Positions 17,451 through 28,414 of a stretch of DNA of 64,000 nt are shown here, piece by piece. The DNA comes from Candidatus Eiseniibacteriota bacterium. Lineage in GTDB: Bacteria > Orphanbacterota > Orphanbacteria > Orphanbacterales > Orphanbacteraceae. The stretch covers positions 558,001 through 622,000 of the forward strand of contig JAJCZU010000002.1 in assembly GCA_029262235.1 (NCBI GenBank). The letters are read 5' to 3'. Under the pieces are notes generated by a model. The model made no database searches and had not been told where the DNA came from. It worked only from the letters and a program-made list of their open reading frames with translations. Position numbers and translations under genes: made by a program. Within the stretch, counting starts at the first letter, position 1. Every line of letters starts with the position of its first letter.

Positions 17451-19880
17451 ATGAAAGGCGCATCCAAAGGGGTCTTTGCCCTCCTCATTCTGATCTTCGC
17501 GATCACATCGTTCGCGAAAATCCAATCGTTCGAGCAATCGCCCGCGTTCGATCCCGCGAACGACGAGATGCTCTTCTGGACGGAATCCGCTTTTCACTAC
17601 CGTTACGCGAAGATGATCGCCGAAGGGGAATCGATCCCGGCTGTCGACTTTCGGGCGCAGATGCCCGAGGGACTTCCGGTGATGAAGCAGATCACCGTGT
17701 GCATGGAATGGTGCGCCGGCAAACTGTATCGCGTTCTGACGGGACTCGGGCTCGACGTTCCGTTTCACCGCTTCCTGATCTGGTTCATCTGCATCTTCTC
17801 GTCGCTTTCGATCCCGGCCGTCTACCTTGCCGCGCGCGCTCTCTGGGGCTCCGTCGTGCTCTCTTGCGGCGCCACGCTGGCGTACGCGCTCCTGCCGCTC
17901 AGCTTCGCGCGCGTGATCGGTCACTACGGCCGCGAAGACTTCGCACTTCCGCTTCTGTTTCTGGGATTCGCCTTCTTTCTGCGTGCGCTTCGAAGCGAAC
18001 GGGCGCGCGGCGTCATGATCGCGGCGGGCGTTGCCGGGCTCTTCGGTGTGGCCGCCCTCGCGGGATGGCACTTGAGCCGGTTCTGGTTTCTGATGCTGAG
18101 TCCCTTTCTCTTTCTGCTGATGGCATTCACGCCGCGCCGCGATGCGCTTTTTCGCGCGCTCCTCGTAGTGACCGGCCTGTTCGCGATCGGCTCGTGGATC
18201 GTGCCGGTGCTCGTCGAAAAGCGTTTCTTCTTCTCGGGACCGATGCTTGCGTCGTACGCGATGCTGGGTGCTCTCTGGATCGAACGTCGCCGGGCCGAAT
18301 CCATGCGCCCGCTCGTCACGGCCGGAATCGCGCTCGCGGGCTCGATCGCTTTGTTCACGCTCGTCAATCTGCTGGGCGGCTACCCCGAGTACTCGCATGT
18401 CTACGCGCTGATCCGCTACAAGCTCCAGTTTCTCGGGCAGAAACCGGCGGACCCGTCGCTCCTGCCGTTCGACGCGCGGATTCTCTGGTCGCCGCCGTTC
18501 AACACGCCGTCGATTCCGTTTCTGATCGCGCAGCTCGGACCGTTTCTGCTCTGGGGGATTGCCGCATGGATCGCGGGCGCGGTCCTCGTGCTGAAACGCC
18601 GCGCCACGCCGGAGCAGATCGGCACTCTCGTGCTCTATACGATGTTCATCGCGCTCTTCGTGCTGATTCAGCGCGTGTCATCGTTCGTCGTGTTCTTTCT
18701 GGTACTCGCGATTCCGTTTGTGTTCGTTTCGGTTCCGCGGGGGACCAAGAAGGCGCTGTTCTTCGTGTTCGCGCTCTCGCTGATCTGGCAGGGAGCACAG
18801 GACCTGCTCGGCCCGCGCGCGCCCATCTACTCCGTGGCGCGCCTCTTCGCGTCGGAACCGGCCTACGTCGATCCGCCGAACGTCGGGAACAACCGGCGCC
18901 TTCTCGAATGGATCCGCATGAACACGGAGCGCGATGACGTCATTCTTACGTGGTACCCGACCGGACCGATGGTTCTCACGTACGGCGACCGGCCGATCGT
19001 GCTGCATTCGAAGTTCGAGTCGTCCGTGATCCGCGACAAGTACCGGCGTCTTCTCGAGGGGCTCTACAATGAAGAGGCAGTCGACGGGAGTGGCCGCGTT
19101 TCCCTTCAGACCCTGGCGCAGATGTGTATCGACACGCAGACTGACTATTTCGTGCATCAAATATCATACACGCTGGATCTTTCGGACGACTCGGAGCTCT
19201 ATCGCATCGGCAAGCGGGAACTCCCGGTCGCGTCCGCGGCGGCGGCCATGCACTGGAGGGAGGAGACGATCGCGCCCGTGCTCGGTCATCGTTTTTCGCT
19301 CGTCTATCAGGACTCGTATTATCGCGTGTTCCGGTTCGAGAGCGAGTCTGGCGAAGAAGCCGCAGGCACCGATTCCGCTGCGAGCCCCGTCACCGATTCC
19401 GTGTCCAGCGCCGCAGCCGCCGTTCGCACCGTGCCGTATGAACCCGTCTGGGAGTCGGTTACGCTTCCGGCCGCCGCCCGCACGGTCGACACGAGGGAGA
19501 TCCGTGATTCGCGCGCGTATCTGGATCGCAAGATCAGCCTGATCCGCTCGGCGGAAGGGGCTTTCATGGCAGGCGACCACGGGGGTGCCATGCAGGTTCT
19601 GGGCGAACTCGACCGGCTCTGTCCGGACTCGGAGGCCTCGGCGATTCTGCGTGCCCGCATACGACGTTCCCGTGGGGAGGTCGACCGCGCGCTGGCCATT
19701 CTCGACGAAGCGATCGCGCTCCGTCCGTGGCTTTCGTCGCTCCGGTTCGAAAAGGCCGAGACCCTGCTCTCGGTCGGCAAGCCGGTGCGCGCCGCGCGCG
19801 CCTACGCCGAGGTAATCGAGAGGAGTCCGGGGCACTCCGCCGCCCGCGCCCGACTCGCCGAACTCGCGGCGAAGCGGTAG
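17451..19880 (+). CDS. STT3-like GT-C glycosyltransferase with C-terminal TPR region
   Basis: This 809-residue polytopic membrane protein resembles STT3/AglB oligosaccharyltransferase-type GT-C enzymes. The first external loop has TESAFHYRYA, comparable to the acidic metal-binding loop. After about a dozen membrane segments, a soluble domain from about residue 480 opens with LTWYPTGPMVLTYGDRP, at the place of the STT3 WWDYG motif. The last 130 residues form TPR-like helices. It probably transfers a lipid-linked glycan outside the inner membrane; the acceptor is unknown. It follows the HD-GYP gene by 24 bases. Confidence 0.6.
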   Translation: MKGASKGVFALLILIFAITSFAKIQSFEQSPAFDPANDEMLFWTESAFHYRYAKMIAEGESIPAVDFRAQMPEGLPVMKQITVCMEWCAGKLYRVLTGLGLDVPFHRFLIWFICIFSSLSIPAVYLAARALWGSVVLSCGATLAYALLPLSFARVIGHYGREDFALPLLFLGFAFFLRALRSERARGVMIAAGVAGLFGVAALAGWHLSRFWFLMLSPFLFLLMAFTPRRDALFRALLVVTGLFAIGSWIVPVLVEKRFFFSGPMLASYAMLGALWIERRRAESMRPLVTAGIALAGSIALFTLVNLLGGYPEYSHVYALIRYKLQFLGQKPADPSLLPFDARILWSPPFNTPSIPFLIAQLGPFLLWGIAAWIAGAVLVLKRRATPEQIGTLVLYTMFIALFVLIQRVSSFVVFFLVLAIPFVFVSVPRGTKKALFFVFALSLIWQGAQDLLGPRAPIYSVARLFASEPAYVDPPNVGNNRRLLEWIRMNTERDDVILTWYPTGPMVLTYGDRPIVLHSKFESSVIRDKYRRLLEGLYNEEAVDGSGRVSLQTLAQMCIDTQTDYFVHQISYTLDLSDDSELYRIGKRELPVASAAAAMHWREETIAPVLGHRFSLVYQDSYYRVFRFESESGEEAAGTDSAASPVTDSVSSAAAAVRTVPYEPVWESVTLPAAARTVDTREIRDSRAYLDRKISLIRSAEGAFMAGDHGGAMQVLGELDRLCPDSEASAILRARIRRSRGEVDRALAILDEAIALRPWLSSLRFEKAETLLSVGKPVRAARAYAEVIERSPGHSAARARLAELAAKR

Positions 19881-19926
19881 CGACTCAGCCGGCTCGACTC
19901 ATCCAAACCCTTTGCGCTGAAATGCC

Positions 19927-19955
19927 TTGCGCGCGCACCCCCTGTTTGCTACCGT
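19927..19955 (+). promoter_or_regulatory. Promoter for the radC-mre run
   Basis: TTGCGC (19927-19932), a 17-base spacer and TACCGT (19950-19955) with TGC just upstream (extended -10). The predicted start near 19962 lies before the radC ATG at 19999 and argues against any longer radC start. Confidence 0.55.
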
Positions 19956-19998
19956 CCGAACGTTCGAGGACTCGTGCCCCGGGGTGGGAGGTGTTTCC

Positions 19999-21728
<1,730 letters not shown>

Positions 21729-21734
21729 GCGGGG

Positions 21735-22589
21735 ATGCGGCTTCGACCGTCCTATCACCCTCTGATTTACGCATTCGTGCTCGTCGTACTGCTCGGCGGG
21801 CTCGTGCTGGCGCAGCGTTCATCGTATGCGCCCGTGCGTCTGTTTGCCGATCGCGTGCTCGCCCCCGTGGAGCGCGGGATCGACTTCGTGCGGCGCTTCG
21901 CCGCGATTCAGAAACAGAACGAAGAACTGCGGCTGCTCGCCACGCATTTCGCGATCGAAAATTTCTACCTCAAAGAATACAGCTACGAGAATCAGCGCCT
22001 CCGGCGGCTTCTTCAATTTCGTGAAGAGAACCGGTTCGAGCTGCTTCCGGTACGCGTGATCGCGCGCACGGGAGGGAGGAGCGCCGAATCGTGGCGTGTC
22101 GACAAAGGGGAACGCCAGCAGATCCGTCCCGGGCTGGCGGTCGTCACGTATCGCGGCCTCGTGGGCGTGACCGACGAGGTGTACCCCGGATCGTCGATCG
22201 TGCGCACGCTTCGAAACCAGGACGTCCGGGTTTCGGCCGTGGCGCAGAGGAGCCGTGTCGTCGGTATTCTGGCCTGGCGCTACCCGCAGGGGTTCCGGCT
22301 GCTCGACGTGCCCGCGCACGCGGACCTGGCCGCCGGCGACCGTATCGTGAGTTCCGGGCTCGGCGGCGTCTTCCCGCCGGGGCTGCCGCTGGGCCATGTG
22401 CGCGAAGTCAAACGAACGCGCGGCCAGGTGTTTCTCGATGTGGCGGTCGAGCCCGATGTCGACTTCTCGCTTCTGGAAGAGCTGTACGTCGTGGAGTCTG
22501 CTGATTTCGACTCGCTCGACGTTCTCGGCGCGCCGGCCGCCGCGGTACCGGGTACTTCCGCTGATTCGGTCGAGGCGATTTCGCCATGA
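21735..22589 (+). CDS. mreC: Rod-shape-determining protein MreC
   Basis: MreC is a single-pass inner-membrane protein whose periplasmic beta-rich domain activates the PBP2-RodA synthase. This 284-residue copy has one N-terminal membrane segment (about 11-27), a coiled coil (about 50-85, NEELRLLATH to NQRLRRLL) and the conserved GLVGVTDEVYPGSSIVRTL and GDRIVSSGLGGVFPPGLPLG stretches of the MreC core. It lies between mreB and mreD; the mreD ATG overlaps its stop. Confidence 0.95.
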   Translation: MRLRPSYHPLIYAFVLVVLLGGLVLAQRSSYAPVRLFADRVLAPVERGIDFVRRFAAIQKQNEELRLLATHFAIENFYLKEYSYENQRLRRLLQFREENRFELLPVRVIARTGGRSAESWRVDKGERQQIRPGLAVVTYRGLVGVTDEVYPGSSIVRTLRNQDVRVSAVAQRSRVVGILAWRYPQGFRLLDVPAHADLAAGDRIVSSGLGGVFPPGLPLGHVREVKRTRGQVFLDVAVEPDVDFSLLEELYVVESADFDSLDVLGAPAAAVPGTSADSVEAISP

Positions 22590-23074
22590 AACCATGGGTG
22601 GTATTTCTTGCATCGCTGCTCGCGGCTCACTTTCTCGAGACATCGCTCCTGCAGCGCGTTCTGCCCGTGTTCCTTCTCGTTGACTGCGTGCTGATCGCGC
22701 TCGCGTTTCACATGCTGCGCCGCGGGCGCGCCGACTTCGTCCTCGGGGCGGGCATATTCGGCGCGCTCAGGGAGAGCGCGGGAGGGGAATCGCTGTTCAC
22801 CGGGTTTCTCGGTTTCGCGGCAATAGCCTGGCTCCTGCTCGAGGCGGGCAGGCGGCTCGTGGGCGAGAGCGCTATCACGGTGCTCGTTCTGCTGTTCGCG
22901 TCCGTGCTGCTCTATGACTTCCTGACGCTGGCCCCTTCGGTCGTGTACGGAATCTCTCCGTTCCTGCTTCGCATCCTGCTGATCACGGTGCCTGCCGGGA
23001 TCGTAACGGGCGTGGTCGGTGTGCTGGTGTGGGAGATCACCCACAGGCTGCGCGCGACGAGGGAGAACGCATGA
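22586..23074 (+). CDS. mreD: Rod-shape-determining membrane protein MreD
   Basis: This 162-residue polytopic protein with about five membrane segments sits in the standard mreBCD position with ATGA overlaps on both sides. MreD sequences are poorly conserved, so the call rests on size, topology and context. It would join MreC and the PBP2-RodA pair in the elongasome. Confidence 0.88.
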   Translation: MKPWVVFLASLLAAHFLETSLLQRVLPVFLLVDCVLIALAFHMLRRGRADFVLGAGIFGALRESAGGESLFTGFLGFAAIAWLLLEAGRRLVGESAITVLVLLFASVLLYDFLTLAPSVVYGISPFLLRILLITVPAGIVTGVVGVLVWEITHRLRATRENA

Positions 23075-24873
23075 TCGATCCGTACGACCGGGACAAACGG
23101 GGAAAGGCGATTCTGCTCGGCAGCCTCGTGCTGCTCGGGTTTCTGATCCTCGGCGGGCGTCTGTTTCAGATGCAGGTTCTCGTCTGGGAGGAATATCTGG
23201 CGCAGTCCGACGAGAATCGGATCCGGCCCGAGCGCGTGGTCGCTCTGAGGGGCCAGGTCTTCGATCGCAACGGGAGCGTTCTGGCCGACAGCCGGCCCAC
23301 CTTCTCCGTCTCCGTAATCCCGTACCTCGTGCAGCGAAATGACGCCGTTCTCGATCGCCTCGTGGCGCTCGTCGACGCGGATCGCGCGGTCATCGATCGG
23401 CGACTCGCCGAGGGCCTCGGCCGCCCGTACGAGCCCCATCGCGTTCTCTATGACATCGATATTCGCATCGTGAGCATCGTGGAGGAGCACTCGGCCGAGC
23501 TCCCGGGTGTCCTGATTGAAAGCGAGCCGGTTCGCCGCTATCCGCAGGGCACGCTCGCGGCTCACGTTCTCGGCTACCTCGGCAAGATCTCCGAGGAGGA
23601 ACTGCTCGCCGCGCGCGCGGCGGGGGGGAATCTGACGCCGGGCGCGCGTGTCGGCAGGACCGGTGTCGAGAAGGAGTACGAATCGTATCTGTCGGGGAAG
23701 GACGGTGTCCGCTACGTGCAGGAAGACGCGCGCGGCCGCCCGCTCGGCACGCTCCGCGAAACGTCTCCCGTGCCGGGCGAAGATCTCTGGCTCACGATCG
23801 ATACTGGCCTGCAGGCATTCGCGGAATCTCTGATCACCACGTACCGTGTGAAGGGAAGTCTTGTCGAACAGGCCGGCGCGATCGTGGCCATGGATCCGCG
23901 AACGGGTGACGTGCTTGCCATGGCGTCGTGCCCGTCATTCGATCCGAATCTGTTTTCGGTCAACGTTCCGGTATCGGTCTGGGATTCGCTTTCGCAGGAC
24001 CCGATGCATCCTCTGCTGAACCGCACCTCGCAGGCGGCGTACCCGCCCGGCTCGACGTACAAGCCCATCACGGCGGCGCTCGGCATCATCGACGATCACG
24101 TGCGCCCCGACACTCGTCTTCTGCCCTGCTTCGGGTCGTACCGACTCGGCCGGCGCAGCTACGGCTGCTGGGAGGATCGCGGGCACGGTTCGCTCGATTT
24201 CCAACGCTCGATGGAACGCTCGTGCGACGTCTACTACTATCAGATCGGGCAGGAGATGAACCTCGATCATTTCGCCGAGCTGTCGTTCACGTTCGGTTTT
24301 GGAAAGCCGACGGGAATCGATCTTCCCGCGGACCGGGCCGGGCTCGTTCCGACCACGAAGTACATGAACGAACGGTACGGCCGAAACGGCTGGGGGCCGG
24401 GGTATCAACTCAATCACAGTATCGGGCAGGGGGAAATCCTGTCGACGCCTCTTCAGATCGCGCGATTCTTCGGAGCGATCGGTACGGGGGCGCTGGTAAG
24501 GCCGCGTCTTCTTCTTCGCGTGATCGACGCTGAAGGAAATGCAAAGCCCGGCCGCCCCGCGCTCAGGCAGGAAGTTTCGGTCGCGGGCCGTGTGATCACG
24601 CTTCTCCAGGAAGCCGTTGAAGGCGTCGTCGAGAACGAACGAGGGACCGGGGGAGCGGCGCGCGTGCCCGGGATTCGTGTTGCGGGCAAGACCGGCACGG
24701 CCGAGAATCCGCACGGCGTGGAACATGCCTGGTTCGTCGCGTACGCGCCTGCGGAGAATCCCACGATCGTCGTCGCGTGCATTCTGGAAGAAGCCGGACA
24801 CGGCGGTTCCGAAGCGGCACCGATCGTGGGCGCGTTTCTGCGGCGCTTCTTTCAGGTGAAGGAGGGCGTCTGA
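23071..24873 (+). CDS. mrdA: Penicillin-binding protein 2 (elongasome transpeptidase)
   Basis: This 600-residue class B PBP cross-links new peptidoglycan during elongation. It has one N-terminal membrane segment (about 13-30), a dimerisation/pedestal domain, and a transpeptidase domain with SxxK at 328-331 (GSTYK), SCD at 384-386 in the SxN position, and KTGT at 540-543. ATG 23071 overlaps the mreD stop and is preferred over the longer in-frame start inside mreD. It is followed at once by its partner RodA. Confidence 0.96.
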   Translation: MIDPYDRDKRGKAILLGSLVLLGFLILGGRLFQMQVLVWEEYLAQSDENRIRPERVVALRGQVFDRNGSVLADSRPTFSVSVIPYLVQRNDAVLDRLVALVDADRAVIDRRLAEGLGRPYEPHRVLYDIDIRIVSIVEEHSAELPGVLIESEPVRRYPQGTLAAHVLGYLGKISEEELLAARAAGGNLTPGARVGRTGVEKEYESYLSGKDGVRYVQEDARGRPLGTLRETSPVPGEDLWLTIDTGLQAFAESLITTYRVKGSLVEQAGAIVAMDPRTGDVLAMASCPSFDPNLFSVNVPVSVWDSLSQDPMHPLLNRTSQAAYPPGSTYKPITAALGIIDDHVRPDTRLLPCFGSYRLGRRSYGCWEDRGHGSLDFQRSMERSCDVYYYQIGQEMNLDHFAELSFTFGFGKPTGIDLPADRAGLVPTTKYMNERYGRNGWGPGYQLNHSIGQGEILSTPLQIARFFGAIGTGALVRPRLLLRVIDAEGNAKPGRPALRQEVSVAGRVITLLQEAVEGVVENERGTGGAARVPGIRVAGKTGTAENPHGVEHAWFVAYAPAENPTIVVACILEEAGHGGSEAAPIVGAFLRRFFQVKEGV

Positions 24874-26093
24874 TGAGCTATCGTTCCCGCCTCCTCGGTC
24901 GCAACTTCGACTGGATACTGATAACGGCGCTCCTCGGCATTCTCGCGATGGCGTTCTTCACGCTGTACAGCGCGGGCAAGACGACGGGAGGGGAGGGCGT
25001 CTACCATGCGCGCCAGCTGATCTGGACGGTGATCGGGCTGGGCGCGCTGACGACCGCCGTGTTTCTTCCGTACCGTACGCTCGACACGCTTTCCATTCCT
25101 CTCTACGGCGCGATGATCGTGCTTCTGCTTTACCTGCTTTTCGCGCCGGGGGGCGGTGCGGATCGCTGGATCGGGTTCGGACCGATCGCGCTGCAGCCAT
25201 CCGAGGCCGCCAAGATCGCCCTGGTCCTGATACTCGCGCGCGTCCTCGCCGATCGAAAACCGGAGATGTCGCTCCTGCGCTGGATCACGGTGCCGCTGCT
25301 GCTGGCCGCGGTTCCTTTTCTGCTCGTATTGAAGCAGCCGGACCTCGGTACCGCGCTGGTTTTCGGCGCGATCCTCGTGCCGATGCTGTTCTGGGCGGGC
25401 CTGCCCGCGCGTGTCATCGTTCTTGCCGTGTCACCCGTGATCGGGATGCTGGCCGCATCGAACCTGTTGACGTGGATTCTCTTTCTGGTCGTGCTCTTTC
25501 TGCTGCTCGTTCTTTCGCGCGCCTCGGCGGTCTTTCTGCTGCTCGCACTGGGCGTCAACATGCTTGTCGGGATCGCGGCCCCCGTTCTCTGGAACGGGCT
25601 GCACGACTATCAGCAGAATCGCATCCTGACGTTCCTCGACCCGAGCCACGACCCTCTCGGGGCGGGCTATCAGATCATCCAGAGCGCCGTTGCGATCGGT
25701 TCGGGAGGCTTCTGGGGCAAGGGGTACCTCGCGGGAACGCAGAAGGGACTCTCGTTCCTGCCCGAGCAGCACACGGACTTCATCTTTTCGGTCGTCGGCG
25801 AGGAGTTCGGTTTCGTCGGGTGCTCGGTTCTGCTCCTGCTGTACACTGTGTTGCTCGGACGCATGCTGCTGATCGCGCTGCGGGCGCAGAATCGCTTCGC
25901 GTCACTCATGGTCATCGGATTCTTCAGTTACCTGTCGTTTCAGGTGCTGATCAACGTCGGGATGACGATCGGTCTCGTACCCGTAACCGGGCTCCCGCTT
26001 CCTCTCGTAAGCTACGGAGGATCGTCGCTCAGCACGACGCTGTTCGCGGTAGGAGCCGTTCTCGGAGTCGGCCTCCGTAGAAATCAATACTGA
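24873..26093 (+). CDS. mrdB: RodA peptidoglycan glycosyltransferase (SEDS family)
   Basis: RodA polymerises lipid II into glycan strands with PBP2. This 406-residue protein has about ten membrane segments and SEDS signature regions: LQPSEAAKIALVL, the loop PDLGTALVF, and the C-terminal VTGLPLPLVSYGGSS. ATG 24873 shares one base with the mrdA stop (TGATG). The longer upstream frame is an out-of-frame shadow of mrdA and was not used. Confidence 0.96.
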   Translation: MSYRSRLLGRNFDWILITALLGILAMAFFTLYSAGKTTGGEGVYHARQLIWTVIGLGALTTAVFLPYRTLDTLSIPLYGAMIVLLLYLLFAPGGGADRWIGFGPIALQPSEAAKIALVLILARVLADRKPEMSLLRWITVPLLLAAVPFLLVLKQPDLGTALVFGAILVPMLFWAGLPARVIVLAVSPVIGMLAASNLLTWILFLVVLFLLLVLSRASAVFLLLALGVNMLVGIAAPVLWNGLHDYQQNRILTFLDPSHDPLGAGYQIIQSAVAIGSGGFWGKGYLAGTQKGLSFLPEQHTDFIFSVVGEEFGFVGCSVLLLLYTVLLGRMLLIALRAQNRFASLMVIGFFSYLSFQVLINVGMTIGLVPVTGLPLPLVSYGGSSLSTTLFAVGAVLGVGLRRNQY

Positions 26094-26110
26094 CTCAGAA
26101 AGGCGCGCGC

Positions 26111-26896
26111 GTGTTTCCCACTCTGTTCGAAATCGGTCCGTTTCCAGTGCGTTCGTACGGCCTGCTGATCGCGATCTCGTTTGCGATCGGCATCTGGTGG
26201 GGAAAGGCGCGCGCGGAGAAGCGCGGCATGGACGGCATCGTCTTCACGGACCTGGTCGTCGCGATCCTGATCGCGTCCGTGCTCGGTGCGCGCATCGCGT
26301 ACGTGATCCCGTTCTGGGACGAATACGCAGGCAACCCCCTTCGCATATTCAAGTTGTGGGAAGGCGGGCTGACGCTTTACGGAGGAATCTTCGGCGCCAT
26401 CATCGGGTCGCTTCTCTTCTGTTCGTACAAGAAGGTTTCGTTCTGGCTCGCCGCGGATATCTGCGCGCCGCTCGTCGCACTCGGGATCGGCATCACGCGC
26501 GTCGGCTGCTGGCTGAACGGCTGCTGCTTCGGCGTCCCTACTTCCTTCTGGACCGGCACGATCTTCCCCGCGACGTGCGCCGCGGGGCGCGAGTACCCCG
26601 GAATCCCGATACACCCGAGTCAGCTCTACGACGCCGCTTTCGGCTTCGCTCTGACGGGGCTGCTTCTCGCGGTCGAGACGAAACTGAAAGGCCGCGGGCA
26701 GCTCTGGCTCGTGTTCATCATCCTGTACGGCGCGAATCGATACATGCAGGATCAGCTTCGCTATTACGACCCCGAAACGACCCTTCGCATCGCAGGACAC
26801 ATGTTTTCGGGAACGCAGATCGTGAGTCTTGCCATGGTCGTGGTCGGGCTTGCGCTCTTCGTTCCAAGGGGGCGTTCCATTGCGAAAGCCCATTGA
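26111..26896 (+). CDS. lgt: Prolipoprotein diacylglyceryl transferase
   Basis: Lgt transfers diacylglycerol from phosphatidylglycerol to the lipobox Cys, the first step of lipoprotein maturation. This 261-residue polytopic protein shows the VRSYGLLIA opening, the GGLTLYGG loop, the GITRVGCWLNGCCFG signature and HPSQLYDA. The start is GTG 26111, 17 bases after mrdB. With lnt at 5.6 kb it completes a diderm lipoprotein pathway, except that lspA is not in the window. Confidence 0.96.
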   Translation: MFPTLFEIGPFPVRSYGLLIAISFAIGIWWGKARAEKRGMDGIVFTDLVVAILIASVLGARIAYVIPFWDEYAGNPLRIFKLWEGGLTLYGGIFGAIIGSLLFCSYKKVSFWLAADICAPLVALGIGITRVGCWLNGCCFGVPTSFWTGTIFPATCAAGREYPGIPIHPSQLYDAAFGFALTGLLLAVETKLKGRGQLWLVFIILYGANRYMQDQLRYYDPETTLRIAGHMFSGTQIVSLAMVVVGLALFVPRGRSIAKAH

Positions 26897-27710
26897 CGGA
26901 GAAACGAGAGTCCTCGGCGTGCTCGGTGAGAAGATCGCCTATACGCTCTCGCCTGCGATTCAAAACGCGGCTCTCGCGCATGCGCGGGTGAACTGCCGGT
27001 ACGTCGCGTTTTCAGTCAGACGAATGGAACTCGGCGCATTCTTTGATGCCGTTAGGGTACTGGACATGCCCGGTCTTAACGTCACGATTCCCCACAAGGA
27101 AGAAGTCATCCGGCATCTCGATTCTCTCTCGCGAACCGCAAAGAGGATCGGGGCCGTTAATACGATCGTGAACCGAAGAGGAAAACTGCGTGGCGAGAAC
27201 ACGGACCTTGCCGGGTTTCACGCGCTCATGAAGGGACTCGGCGTGCGGGATTTGCGGAGCGCCCTGGTACTCGGCGCGGGGGGCGCGGCGCGCGCGGTTC
27301 TCGTCGAGCTCGCGGAGCGCGGAGTGCCGTCCGTGCGCGTGGCGTGCCGGCGGCCGGCGCAGGGGAAAGCGCTGCTGCGCTCTCTCGGCATCGCGGGAGA
27401 AGCGGTGGCGTGGAAGGCGCGGGAAGACGAAGCGGTCGATCTCGTCGTGAACACGACTCCCCTGGGGCAGGGCGCGCGGGATGCGAGGCCGGTGGGAAAG
27501 CGCTTTCTACGCGGGACGCGGGCTGTGGCCGACCTCGTTGTCAAACCCGGCGGAACCGCGCTCGTCAAGAGCGCCCGGTCAGTCGGAGTGTCCGCTTCAG
27601 AGGGGTCGGTCATGCTCGTCGAGCAGGGCCGCGAGTCGTTCTATCATTGGTTTGGACGGCGCCCGCCTCGATCCGTTATGATGCGCGCACTCGAGGACTC
27701 GTACCGGTAG
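26880..27710 (+). CDS. aroE: Shikimate dehydrogenase (NADP+)
   Basis: AroE reduces 3-dehydroshikimate to shikimate in chorismate synthesis. This 276-residue copy has the shikimate-binding YTLSPAIQNAA segment, catalytic Lys in NVTIPHKEEV, GAVNTIV, GENTDLAGF and the dinucleotide-binding LGAGGAARAV. The TTG start at 26880 follows AAGGGGG by seven bases and lies 17 bases inside lgt, whose 3' end it overlaps. Longer starts inside lgt have no ribosome site. Confidence 0.95.
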   Translation: MRKPIDGETRVLGVLGEKIAYTLSPAIQNAALAHARVNCRYVAFSVRRMELGAFFDAVRVLDMPGLNVTIPHKEEVIRHLDSLSRTAKRIGAVNTIVNRRGKLRGENTDLAGFHALMKGLGVRDLRSALVLGAGGAARAVLVELAERGVPSVRVACRRPAQGKALLRSLGIAGEAVAWKAREDEAVDLVVNTTPLGQGARDARPVGKRFLRGTRAVADLVVKPGGTALVKSARSVGVSASEGSVMLVEQGRESFYHWFGRRPPRSVMMRALEDSYR

Positions 27711-27733
27711 CGTGATCCGCATCGGAGGTCCTC

Positions 27734-28414
27734 GTGTTTCGTTTTCTGGCTACGCTGCTCTATCCGCCTCTCTGCGTCGTCTGCGAGGGAAGCACCCCGC
27801 GGCTCGGCGCACTCATCTGTTCCCGGTGCTGGGAGCGGGCCAGGCGCGACCCCGTTCAGGACGTAGTCTTTGGACGGGATCCGCGTTCGCAACATGACGC
27901 GACTCCGGCCGTTCATGTCGGCTGGTCATGGAACGACACATGGGAAGTACTCCTCCACAAATTCAAATATCAAGGATATGCGCGGCTCGGGGCGACGTTC
28001 GGGGCGGAACTGGCACGTCTGCTCGAGGCGCGCGGACGCGTTCCTGTGGCCGGTTCGACGCTGGTTCCCATGCCGGTGACGGGCACGAGGCGAAGGGAAC
28101 GCGGGTACAACCAGGCGGAACTTCTGGCGCGTGCGCTTTCATGCCGGTGGCAGGTGAAACTCGACACGAAGCTTCTGACGCGGTCGGGCAGCAGCCGCTC
28201 CCAGACGAAGTTGAAGCCCGCCGAGCGATGGAAGAACGTGAAGGGGGCGTTCTGCGCCGGGGAACGGCGAGAGGGACAAGAGCACATCGTGCTCGTGGAC
28301 GACGTCGTGACCACGGGTGCCACATTGCATGCGGCCTCGGAGGCGCTTCACGATGCCGGTCACGAGGACGTCACCTGCCTGGCGCTCGTATGCTCCGCGC
28401 ATTTCTTCTCGTAG
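27734..28414 (+). CDS. ComF-family phosphoribosyltransferase-like protein
   Basis: This 226-residue protein begins with a four-Cys zinc-finger-like segment (CVVC and CSRC, about residues 14-36) and ends with a type I phosphoribosyltransferase domain containing the PRPP loop VLVDDVVTTGAT. In competent bacteria ComF/GntX proteins help DNA uptake; in other species the substrate and role are unknown. GTG 27734 has GGAGG five bases upstream. Its last 25 bases overlap the next gene. Confidence 0.9.
   Translation: MFRFLATLLYPPLCVVCEGSTPRLGALICSRCWERARRDPVQDVVFGRDPRSQHDATPAVHVGWSWNDTWEVLLHKFKYQGYARLGATFGAELARLLEARGRVPVAGSTLVPMPVTGTRRRERGYNQAELLARALSCRWQVKLDTKLLTRSGSSRSQTKLKPAERWKNVKGAFCAGERREGQEHIVLVDDVVTTGATLHAASEALHDAGHEDVTCLALVCSAHFFS

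Noticed and set aside
16419-18398. 659-codon minus-strand frame opposite the HD-GYP and STT3-like genes
   Set aside because: Highly charged composition, spans a terminator and a promoter on the other strand, and lies opposite two well-supported genes.
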